The position numbers and the translations under genes are program-made. Shown here one piece after another: positions 1 to 14,695 of a stretch of DNA of 20,081 bases (its first letter is position 1; the number at the start of each line of letters is the position of its first letter). The notes under the pieces were generated by a model that saw nothing but the letters and a program-made list of their open reading frames with translations, had not been told where the DNA came from and searched no databases. Source of the stretch: Obelidium mucronatum (lineage: Eukaryota; Chytridiomycota; Chytridiomycetes; Chytridiales; Chytriomycetaceae); NCBI GenBank assembly GCA_025765595.1, contig JAIVFH010000438.1:1-20081 (forward strand), written 5' to 3'.

Positions 1-1289
1 GCTGATTAAATTGCTACCAAGATGCAAATTACATGAAGGAGCCCTTGGTTTGGACGAAGAAGTCAGCATGTTATGCATATCCGTGAATCCAATGTCTGTT
101 ATTCATTTATCATTAATCAACCGTTTTATACGAGGCCAAACAAACTAACCAGTGCCATACACCCCGACAACTTTACCATTGTTGTCAAAGTACGGATAAG
201 TCTTGAAATTTAAATGAAAAAGGAAGGAAACGTTGCTTAAATATTTCAAAATAGGGGGCAAAAACACTTACAGCAGTGATTCCAGCAATAGCTCCCCCAG
301 TTTGTCCTGCATTCGACGCAAAAATATACGGATCCGTGTATAGCACTGTCGCTGTCGCTGGAGTCAAGTTGCCGCCTTCAAAAACCACGGTCTCTTGCTT
401 GCTGTAGAGTAAAGTTGGCAAAAAACCAATCCTTGGTCGTCCATGCAACGGATCCAAGAACAATCGCTGCATTTGCGTTCTTGATCTTGGACCCACTTCC
501 ACTCTTCGGCAGTCCAAGTCTTGGACGCGTTTTGGCAGAGCGCACAGTTTGTAGGGGGGACGTAGTTTGGTGGGGTCACGAAAACAATGGCGGCTGGGCC
601 AGAGCCTTGCAACAAAATGAACGTGTCTTCAACGGATCCGTAAAACATATTCAAGACAGTGTTCTTGTATTTGACCTGTTTGAACCAGTAAGTGGATCTT
701 TAAACTCAGGTGTTGGATTAAGGAACAAGTAGAAAGTGATTTTTGTACCGCGTATGCAAAGTTTTCAAAGATTGATTGCGTGTTTGATCTGTCTACATAT
801 GCCATCATTTTCTCGTATATCGACATGGTGTCTGAGTTGACTTGGTTGATAGTCTCGGCTGATACATTGTTTTAATAGCAAGTCGAATGTTGCAAAAGCA
901 CAAAAAAAAAATGGAAGTTGGTGATTGAAGTATCGTACTTAATTGATTCAGAGCCAGTGCACCAGAAATTGTCTGAATCTTGATCGCCAGCGAGTTTGCA
1001 ACATCGCGACCAGTGTTTACGGAAAGATCATTTGAGGTCTTCATTGATTGGAAAGAAATAACCAATGGAATGATTAAAACCAGCGATGCCTGAATAGGGT
1101 TCATCGGTGAGACTTGTATTTTACAAACAAGGGCGGACGTTTGGTGTTTTTTTTTGAACATACCACAATAAATGTCTGGATAAACACGACTAAAAGAACA
1201 GGAAACGAGCAAGTGCGGCCCTTAAACTTTGACTTGACTCCCCCATCTTTCGTTCCAACAGAAGCGCTGGACTGATCTTGTACTCCCAT
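1..1289 (-). CDS. dCache-domain membrane receptor, 5' part (continues beyond window start; apparent frameshift)
   Basis: Six exons can be read: 1289-1164, 1089-939, 858-749, 675-272, 201-150 and 95 to beyond position 1. The chosen ATG gives about 30 cytosolic residues, then a hydrophobic segment (FPVLLVVFIQTFIV joined to ASLVLIIPLVISF, about residues 29-55), then an ectodomain. That ectodomain carries double-Cache hallmarks: an RPWF motif near 395-384, a YTDPYIF strand, and GITA joined across an intron to TYPYFDNNGKVVGVYGTD. This is the ligand-sensing fold of many chemoreceptors, histidine kinases and cyclases; the output domain lies outside the window, so the signalling type is unknown. Two CxxC pairs (NCALC, CSDC) precede RPWF. 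Exon 4 is 404 bp, one base short of frame: RPWFLKA reads in one frame and TPATATVLYTDPY in another. A pseudogene, assembly error or unrecognised intron are alternatives. Start codon and last exon end are uncertain. Confidence 0.7.
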
Positions 1290-1697
1290 ATTTATTACTT
1301 GGTAAATCTCTGGTTTCTGACAATCCCTCCTTTCTGAGATTTCGAATTTTCGTAGCAAAAAGATTAAGGCACACAAAGAATGATAGAGTGTTCGACCATT
1401 CAAAAGTGAGTAAACCACTTTTCAAATTTAAAAAAAAAGCTTTTTACCTTCGATGTAACCGATTTTGAGTTGATCTCGGAAATGGTCAATGGCAATCTTT
1501 TTTTATACTTATTCTTATGTATTCCAAATTAATTATTCTTGATGCTGTCTCTTTTGTTCAGATTATAATCACTTTAATTTTATAATATAAAAAACATATA
1601 TCTCTGCATGTATGCATGAATATAATACTATTTGTTGCCTACAAAAGAAAACCCTTTTTGGCTTCAAAACAACCACTCCAACTGTCACTCAAACAAA
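1290..1697. other. Intergenic stretch: anoctamin 3' flank and receptor 5' flank
   Basis: This 408-bp AT-rich stretch separates the anoctamin stop codon from the receptor start codon. Short overlapping open frames exist at 1612-1697, but they are the antisense of the anoctamin last exon running out and show no recognisable protein. A minus-strand ATTAAA at about 1578-1573 could serve as the anoctamin polyadenylation signal. A donor-like GGTAAA near 1446 might mark a 5' UTR intron of the receptor, but no start codon precedes it in frame. I see no RNA gene. Confidence 0.4.
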
Positions 1698-4600
1698 CTA
1701 CGGGAAAACACGTCCAACAATCTCCAACACCTGCTCCACTCTCTCCTCCATCCCCACTCCACCTTCCTCTTCCTCAATCATCACCTTCAACATTTTCTCC
1801 CGTGCTTTCCATTCCTGAAACCTCTTTTCTCGAGACTGCTCGCTTTGTTCTTGAATCGGCTGGAAAAGTGCATTGAATCCGGCTTCGATTGCTCGTGAGG
1901 CGAGAATGTGAATGTGTTCTGATGCGATTAGGAGGAGGAGGTAGAATGAGAGGTTTGGGATCGTTTGGATGGAGGCTGGTGTTTTAGTGTCCCAATTTTG
2001 ATATAGGGCTGTGAGGAGTGTTGTTGATAATGTCCCGAATAGAGAAAGGAAAGAGAATATCGAGTTCCAGGGGCCAATGCTGGAGGCTTGGTGGGGAATC
2101 GGGCGCCTGCAAGAAGGATCAAAAGATAAATACTGATATATAAAGAAATAAAACTAACGTAACGATAAACAACAACTCACCGCACAGATGTACAAATCTT
2201 GAACGCGTCTGTCCTCAACTCAATGAAATTGTTGATTAAAAAACAAAGAGGTGCAAGCGGCCACGAAACAGAAAACATTGAAATCAACGCAAACTGATTC
2301 GCAAGTTCAGCAAAATCGTCATACAAGGAGTAAACCGGCAGTGACAGAGCATGGTTAATTCGTTTCTGAAGTTTCTGTTCAATCGTTTCTATGTCTTCGT
2401 TGGATTTCTCCCAGCCATTGTTATGCTCCGAGTTTTCGTTTTTCGGTTTCTGAACAGCCGCATTTTTCGCGATCTGCTTTTGAATAGACCTTTTCGACCA
2501 CCAAGAGGTGACTGCAGGAATAACAACTTCCACAACTTGATTCACCACTTGTCCAGTAAGACAAAAGTAGGTAACGCGTTCTTGAAGAGAAGAAGGACTC
2601 AGCAGATTTGCTTGCGTTTCCAAAGAGAGATCCAAGTGTGGAATTCCCAAAGCGCTGAGAAACGGGAGAATCTTGTCTGAAAGCGGGATATAGACTGCCC
2701 CAACAAGAAGCAGCGATAAATGAGTCAGGAGGAAGGTAAGGATGAAAGATTTTCTCGTGAGAGATGCAGTGTGGTCGTCGGCGTACTCGGCATTTTCAAG
2801 CCGTGTAATCTTTTCAGCCAAAATATTGTAGATGGTGGAGATGTGTGGGAGAGACAAGACATAGACAAGAATGGGTGTCATTTTCTATGAGAAGAAAGAT
2901 GTTGAAGTTGGTGACTGTTGTTGTTGTTTAAAGGATGGGGGGGGGGGGTATTGTTTTCCTACGACGGATAGAGCGAATGGTTGTTGAAAGAAGAGACATC
3001 ACCGCCTGCGGCGGTATGAAAGAAAGTAAAGAAGGGATACACCGCCTATGGCGGTATGAATCTCGGTAGAGATGAAGGAAGAAAATAAAGAAGGGATACA
3101 CCGCCTGCGGCGGTATGGGCTCGCCGAAGGCGATACAGCAGAAGAGATGAAGAGATATCACCGCCTACGACGGTATGAATCTCGGTAGAGATGAAAGTCA
3201 TTGTTGAAAGAAGGGATACACCGCCTACGGCGGTATGAAAGAAAATAAAGAAGGGATACACCGCCTACGGCGGTATGAATCTCGGAGGAGATGAAGGAAG
3301 AAAGTTAAGAAGGGATACACCGCCTGCGGCGGTATGGGGCTCGCCGAAGGCGATAGAGCAGAAGAGATGAAGAGATATCACCGCCTACGGCGGTATGAAT
3401 CTTGGTAGAGATGGACGGAAAAAGGAAAGAAGTGATACACCGCCTACGGCGGTAAGAATCTCGGTAGAGATGAAAGTCATTGTTGAAAGAAGGGATACAC
3501 CGCCGTAGGCGGTGTTGTAGGCGGTGTGTAGTTCGGTAGAGATGTGCGAGATGTGTTCAAAGACAATATCACCGCCTGCGGCGGTGTGGATCGCCTTCGG
3601 CGGTATGAATCACCGCCTTCAGCGGTGTGGATCGCCTTCGGCGAAAAAGAGAAAAAAAAAGAAATCACCGCCTTCGGCGGTACGTTCACCGCCTTCGGCG
3701 GTATGAATCACCGCCTTCGGCGGAATTAGACCGCCTACGGCGGTATACTTCGCCTTCGGCGAAACTTCATCGCACCACAAAATCAGAATATGGACCAGCA
3801 TAAACCTCAGTAGTATAAACCTGCAAAGTCAAAATCAAAACAGAAGCAAAAACAACAAGCAAGGAAAAAAACAAAATGGTAGGAAAAGTCAAAGCAAAAT
3901 GCACAATCCAACGTTTCCAAGGAGAAAAAAAGAAACGAATTTCGCCAGTCAAAGGATCGCGTATATTTCTGTCTGGCACAAATTCTGAACGCTTTTTTGC
4001 TTGAATGGAAGCATCATTACAAGACCAGGCATCAGCCAGAAGGTATTCCTGGCGTTTCCAAGAAACCATGAAAACAATGCTCCAGAGAGAGACAGCGAAT
4101 GCATAAAGTGACGAGTACTGTGGCAGAAACAGATGACAGACGAGTCCCAGCGCCGAGATGGGCACCAGGGCAAGCACAAAGTAGTTGAGGAAGGCAAAGT
4201 AGAAGGCCACGCTGTCGCCCAAGTGGCGCTGGATCATTGACAGATCGGCGCGGTCGAGAAGCAGTTTGTTTGCGAGAGCCGCCAGCCACAGCTGAAAGAG
4301 AGTCAGCGATCAAAGATGGAAAGAAGAAAGAGGAAAGATAGAAAGAAGAAAGATAGAAAGAAAGAAAGATAGAAAGAAGAATACAGATAGAAAGAAAGAA
4401 GACGCACCTGCGGCCAGTCCGCGTCGCCGACAACAAGCAGCTCGCCGACGCAGTCGCCCGCAGCGCCGACGGCAACGCCGCAGCCGCCGGCGGGGCGCGG
4501 CGCGGTGACGAAGCGGACGAGGCGGCGCAGGACGGCGGCGTCGGAGTTTGAACTTGCGTTGTTGTTGTTGTTGTTGTTTCCAGACAGCCACGCCGCGATG

Positions 4601-4869
4601 CGCAGCTGGGCGTCGCGGCGCGCCGAGACGAGCAGCGCAATCTTCTTTTCTTTCTTTTTGTTTTCCTTCTTTTCTTTTTCCTTTTCTTTCTCTTCTTCTT
4701 CTTCTTTGCCGCCAAGCGCAACCAGCGACACATCGAGTCCGCGCCCGCACAGCCGCGCAACAAGCGCCACCGTCTGCTCCTCGCTGGCGCCGCGGCACAC
4801 GAGCACCGCCGTCTGCGCGAGCGACTGCGTGACTGCCTGCGACAGCGGCCGGTGCTTGAGCGTGTTCAT
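1698..4869 (-). CDS. Anoctamin (TMEM16), ANO10/Ist2-like
   Basis: Four exons, 4869-4408, 4291-3779, 2884-2181 and 2106-1698, join in phase to give 695 aa, close to human ANO10 (about 660). Anoctamins are multi-span channels or lipid scramblases; the ANO10/Ist2 branch acts at ER and ER-plasma membrane contacts. Exon 2 opens the membrane domain with QRHLGDSVAFYFAFLNYF, matching the family's YFGE.xALYFGFLEYF block. Exon 3 holds LAEKITRLEN (family LT.WENHR), a Q-rich helix GQVVNQVVE and the signature SWPLAPLCFLINNFIELRTDA (cut here by my wording, not by an intron). Exon 4 has a last hydrophobic stretch (LSFYLLLLIAS) and a charged tail. The N-terminal 154 aa are poorly conserved and include K/E and N runs. 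Intron 2 is 894 bp, far longer than the others, and houses the hairpin array. The donor of intron 2 could be 3778 or 3775; both keep frame. Confidence 0.9.
2937..2948 (+). repeat. Run of 12 G at the edge of the hairpin intron
   Basis: A homopolymer of 12 G lies in anoctamin intron 2, about 50 bp from its acceptor and 50 bp from the first hairpin. On the sense strand it is poly(C), part of a pyrimidine-rich stretch upstream of the acceptor. Confidence 0.8.
3001..3763. repeat. Array of 21 short GC-rich hairpin repeats inside anoctamin intron 2
   Basis: Two unit types are interspersed. Type A is ACCGCC-NNN-GGCGGT (15 bp; starts near 3001, 3041, 3100, 3160, 3220, 3260, 3319, 3380, 3439, 3499, 3571, 3612, 3667, 3688, 3710, 3730). 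Type B is TCGCC-NNN-GGCGA (near 3121, 3341, 3632, 3749), with an A/B hybrid at 3591. Stems are almost invariant (mismatches in the units at 3160, 3612 and 3710, plus the hybrid), while loops vary: TAC 6, TGC 4, TTC 7, GAA 2, GTA 1, TAT 1. The first half has AT-rich spacers of about 25-45 bp that are themselves repeated (aagggataca before, atgaatctcggtagagatga after). The second half is packed more closely with less spacer. Such clusters resemble mobile palindromes such as the double-hairpin elements of some chytrid mitochondria, but I do not recognise this family. Confidence 0.9.
3092..3415 (+). repeat. Tandem higher-order duplication of about 105 bp, copies offset by about 220 bp
   Basis: The segment at about 3092-3196 (type A hairpin with TGC loop, then type B with GAA loop, then gaagagatgaagagatatc, then type A, then the atgaatct..gtagagatg spacer) recurs at about 3311-3415 with only a few substitutions and a one-base indel. 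The same order of hairpins, loops and spacers shows that the array grew by duplication of multi-hairpin blocks, not only by independent insertion of single units. Confidence 0.75.
4316..4392. repeat. GAAA/GATA purine-rich microsatellite in anoctamin intron 1
   Basis: About 75 bp of imperfect GAAA, GAAGAAA and GATAGAAA units on the plus strand fills most of the 116-bp first intron of the anoctamin gene (4407-4292). On the transcribed sense strand it is a long pyrimidine tract, which may act as an extended polypyrimidine tract before the acceptor at 4292. The tract is a likely site of length variation. Confidence 0.8.
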
Positions 4870-4916
4870 TCTTTTTCTTTTTCCTTCTTTTCTATTTTAT
4901 TATTCATGAACACTGC

Positions 4917-5457
4917 TTACCCATTCAACACTTCCATTGCTGCTTCCTGGCCGCCGTCCATCCCAAGAAATATCATCAACGCCATAAACAGCGAGAGACG
5001 CGAGAACCCAAACAGACTCAACAACCCCAAAACTACGAGATACCCCAGTCGAAATACAAACACGACCGACCAATAAATCGCTCCAATATAAAGAGGAAAC
5101 ACCATATCCAACGCAATCAGCAGTCCCACAAAATACATCCAGTCTTCGCTATGCGGAATCAACGGAATACGCTGTCTTGGTTCATTGGCATACATGCGCA
5201 ACTCTCCATACTCGTAAAACTCCTTCAATCGATTGTCTTTTTCCATCCAAACTCCTCGAAGCCATGTATCAAATGTTGCGCGTCGATCTTCTTCTTGTAA
5301 TTCCAACTCGGTACTCTTGAACCCTGGAATCGATGCCACATGAAACTTGCGTACATGAACGTGCACTTCTCGCGGGTATTGGTCTTCCAGGAATACCTTG
5401 TTTGGAGATAAAACGTCATACGGGATTTGATCTGCTGAAACTCCAGAATCTGTATTG

Positions 5458-5488
<31 letters not shown>

Positions 5489-6449
5489 ATAAACTAAAAA
5501 AGATTAACATACATCCAACAGTCAAGTCAAACACATCCGTTGTATTCGGCTGCAAATTCTCAATCGTCCAAAACAGTCCCGTCGACCTTGGAAGAATACA
5601 ATGCTCAGGATGCACAGCAATCCCCACCTTTTCAGCATATTTCCTAGACTTTTCCATTCCACCCTTCCAATTCAGTCCACCCTCTGGAAAAATGAGCATC
5701 CAAAGCGGTAAATTCCTGTCTTTCCGAGCCGTCTGCAAGTTCTCGGCAATCAATGGGCGATCCAGCTCTGCATTCTGGTTGACAAAGATGAATTCAAGGA
5801 GCTGCATCCCTTGACCCATCACTGGCAACATTTTCAGAACCTTGATCATCATGACACGAAAGTCGCCATGACAATGCCTTTGTTGAAGTAGTTTTTTTTT
5901 TTAAACATGGAAATCAGACAACACTTTTGTACTCACTTTGCCCATGACACAAGCCACAAATAAAACCAATCTGGATAAACCTATTCAAATACACAAATCA
6001 GACACAAATAAACACACACACAACAAAACAAAAACAACAACCACCACCAACAACACCTGATGATTCGCAAAAACAACATTCTTTTTATGACTCCGCATCT
6101 GATCGAAATCCCCCGTCAACACCAACCAACTCCCCGGCAAAAACAAGTATCCCGTGATAACTACAAGCGAACCCATAGCCCGTTCAATCTGTCTCATGTA
6201 ACCCCGGTAGTAAGTGTGTTGGTTGAGGTGAAGCAGGATCAAGGCCGGGAGGCCCACGAGGACAACAGCGAGTGGACCGACTATCCAGAGGAATGCGAAT
6301 ATGAATAGTTTGATGTAGTATACGGGGGGTTTTGGGGGTTGTTTTGTTGGTGGTTGTGTTTGTTGTTGTTGTGGTGTTGTTGTTGAGGTTTTGGTTTCGT
6401 GGCCGGGGATTGAATCGTCTCCGCTCATGAGGGATTTGATGAGGTCCAT
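4917..6449 (-). CDS. Lysophospholipid acyltransferase, LCLAT1/AGPAT-like (PlsC family)
   Basis: Four exons, 6449-6057, 5980-5937, 5877-5513 and 5449-4917, join in phase to 444 aa. The family transfers an acyl chain from acyl-CoA to a lysophospholipid in the ER; LCLAT1 remodels cardiolipin, and yeast relatives (Cst26, Mum3) act on other phospholipids. The N terminus is polar and Gln/Pro-rich, followed by a membrane segment (IKLFIFAFLWIVGPLAVVLV, about residues 47-66). The catalytic NHxxxxD motif is rebuilt across intron 1 as NHQ joined to VYPD (H130, D135). A MGQGMQLLEFIF block, FPEGG (about 209-213) and LPRSTG follow. PREVHVHV and RLKEFYEYGE match the C-terminal half of LCLAT1, ahead of two or three terminal membrane helices. 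Odd points: the block II Arg appears to be Gln, and EGTR is EGGL. The stop TAA overlaps a donor-like GGGTAAGC, and the anoctamin ATG is only 47 bp downstream. Confidence 0.88.
5458..5489. repeat. Poly(T)/poly(A) tract in acyltransferase intron 3
   Basis: A run of about 24 T followed by 8 A on the plus strand lies inside the short intron 5512-5450. On the sense strand it reads as A-rich sequence directly before the acceptor acaatacag, so this acceptor lacks a pyrimidine tract. The length is likely polymorphic or error-prone in assembly. Confidence 0.85.
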
Positions 6450-6596
6450 TGTTTTCTTCGACAGAGAGAGCTTTTGGAACTATGTTTGGGGGGTGGTTTG
6501 GATTCCAAGACAAAAGCGCCAATCAGTGAGCTTGGCCCGACTTGTAAATGAGGTTCTGTTTTTTGTTGGAAATTGGATAAAACTATTGAAACAGTA

Positions 6597-6602
6597 TTTA
6601 TT
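6597..6602 (-). terminator. Candidate polyadenylation signal AATAAA of the kinase gene
   Basis: The minus strand reads AATAAA about 50 bases past the kinase stop codon (TAG at 6653-6651), in an AT-rich stretch, and about 150 bases before the acyltransferase start. Position and motif fit a 3' end signal; this is inferred from sequence alone. Confidence 0.45.
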
Positions 6603-6650
6603 AATAAACGTGAACAATTTAACTTCAAAGAATCCAAACTTTTGAATCAT

Positions 6651-12445
<5,795 letters not shown>

Positions 12446-12705
12446 ATATTTTTGTTTGTGTTGGAGGAATAAAAGGGCAACCTGACAATTATTATCAATT
12501 TGAGGGATATCAGTATCAGATATTCTAACGAATCAAACCGAAAAAAAGTCGAACGCGCATTCTTTCACATTGTCAACTCAACAAAAAGATACAATCATCC
12601 CTAATATAACTTCAACCAAATATACACGCGCGAAGACACGTAAACGAGTCGTTCATAATAATTTAAAAAAACAGGAGATAAGTCATCGCAAAAGGGGCAG
12701 CCTTG

Positions 12706-14695
12706 TTATGTTGCATCTCCAGCGTCAATGATCTCATCCTGATTCTCTGCAAAGACATTCATCTACAGAATAATAGTCAAGAATTCAATGCGTAGTTTGC
12801 TTAAAAAACCATACACACCATATGGTCAACAGTGATGGGAATATCAAGCTGCATGTAGTAGTATGCCTGACTGACTTCGTCTGGAGGAATTTCATCAATC
12901 TCCCAGTGCGAAACAAAGGAAAAAACGATTTCCAATGCGTCATCGATTTGGTTATGGGTGTATCCAGTGACGGCGAGGATATCGCTGTCTGTAAGAAATA
13001 TCAAAATACTCAACAAATGGCATATAAGGAAGAAGAGGCGACTTACTTCTCAGAGTCGAGTGATAGCGCTTGAAAACTGCCGCTGCAAGAAGACTGTATC
13101 TGAATCGTAGAGACGTGTTGTCCATAACCATAATGTCCAACGTGTGCATCATGCGCTCAATATTATTCGCATCGAGCATACAGTCTTCAGATACATCAGT
13201 TAATGTGTTCTTTCGATTTAAAACAGCCCAGTTATGACGGTATGCCATCAGCCACTGATACGCAGTGACTATGCGCACTTTTCCTGGGGCCTGTAAGCAT
13301 TCGAATCAACTGTCATTCAAGGTCTTCAAAATCATTTTGCTTGCAAACCTCAAATAGGTACCCATCTTCAACCTTCGTGGAATGAATATCAGCCCCTTGA
13401 TATTCAAAGATACAATTTTCTTCCTGCAACCAGAAAGGGGACGGCGCGTCAATTAATTGGCGAAAACAAACTCCTGATAGAAAATAAAGTCGACCTGCAA
13501 TTTACTAGCTCGTAAGAGCATAATGGCACCAAGGTCCTGAAGATCGGCCATTGGGATTGGAGTTTCGTACTTTTGAAGATAATCACACAAATAGGCAACA
13601 GCCAGATGGTAAGTCTGCCTTGTGAAATTTCGGTCACAGCAATACTAAAATGACACCGCTTTTGAGTTGGTGCAATTGTTCTCAATATCGTCAATGTTGA
13701 TACCAGCTTACCTCCACCATCCACGCACACAAAATCATCTTGGACTGCGCCGTAATATCGGGATGGTTCCTTAATAGATTTGGCATCAACATAAACTGGT
13801 CCTCAAGATTTTGCCAGTGCTTGATAGTGTTGAGGTGGCGTTTCATTGTGGCCAGCTGTATGAACAATGCAGACTCACTGTTAACAAAAGACAAGAAAAC
13901 AACAAGCAAAACAAAAAGGAAAAGCCGTACTGCGCTCATGTTTCCGTTAAAATTCACACTTCGGATCAAATTATAATGAGCATCACGATCTGGTTGTGCT
14001 GCCATTGACTTTTGCAATTCCAATTCCGCCTTCTGATGGGAGCTGAAAGAAGGGCTGCTGCATCTTGAGTTCATATCCTGAATTGGGCTAACAAGATTCC
14101 GATTTGAAAAGGGGCTCTTTCCGAAGGCAGGCGACGATGGTGTTGTATCACAAGTTTCAGGGCTAAGTGTGCGGTAGTGTTCTTTCCCAAAGTTGAATTG
14201 ATAGTGTTGCATGGTCATACTACCGAAAGCTGGCAGAACATTTGCTGCGGCCACAGGAAACGATTGAGCTGGTGTTATACCTCCAAATGGATAAGACAAT
14301 TTTCCGCTTGGTGGAAAGGCAGAAATTGTATGTTCTTGTTTCATTAAATTTCCACCGTATCCAAGAAGTTCATTTTCGTTGCCTAGCAAGTATGACAAGT
14401 CTAAGAGTTTGATTCTCTTTTAGTTCCAACAAAGAATATAAGCACCTCAACAATTTATTAGATACCTGTTGTTTCATTTACACGCGATTTTTTCATAAGA
14501 GGTTCTTGTTCGGTGGGGGTTGGCATTCGATGCTGAGGTATCGAAAGAAAAAAGTGAAGGAAAATTTTTTAACATGTGGATATGAATTGAAAGACCTACA
14601 TCATTCAAGGCACGCTTTATGGCACAATTAGGTGCGAATGGAGTAAACATTCCAATCTTTTCAGGAGTCGACAGCGGAGGAGATAGACCGGTCAT
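12706..14695 (-). CDS. Cyclin E-like cyclin
   Basis: Nine exons (14695-14600, 14532-14466, 14400-13931, 13855-13712, 13644-13495, 13423-13349, 13290-13047, 12988-12819, 12762-12706) join in phase to 490 aa. Cyclins of this type bind a CDK and promote S-phase entry in the nucleus. Residues up to about 215 form a disordered region rich in SP/TP sites. The cyclin box follows: SKMILCAWMVE, joined to YCCDRNFTRQTYHLAVAYL, then LLRASKLQ joined to EENC, matching the AAKLEE helix whose Lys contacts the CDK. The C-terminal fold carries MVMDNTSLRFRYSLLAAAVF and VTGYTHNQIDDALEIVFSF, close to cyclin E's LDVDSLEFQYRILTAAAL and SGYQWCDIENCVKWMVPF. The ATG at 14695 is preceded by an in-frame TAG. A divergent A- or B-type cyclin is the alternative; the C-terminal half favours E. 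Confidence 0.8.

Noticed and set aside
402..503. A 101-bp intron in receptor exon 4 that would remove the frame problem
   Set aside because: It would delete the Cys-rich segment and the RPWF motif expected in a dCache domain; kept only as an alternative to the one-base frameshift.
3001..3763. CRISPR-like array
   Set aside because: Units are short palindromes with irregular spacing, the spacers are themselves repeated, and the host is eukaryotic with no cas genes.
2928..3801. Several open frames on both strands through the hairpin array coding for repeated Pro/Arg/Ala/Gly peptides
   Set aside because: They arise because the GC-rich palindromes contain no stops; they lie inside an intron and show no protein-like character.
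4032..4909. Long overlapping open frames on both strands across anoctamin exon 1
   Set aside because: They are frame shadows produced by GC-rich and purine-rich sequence; only the frame starting at 4869 splices in phase to conserved anoctamin blocks.
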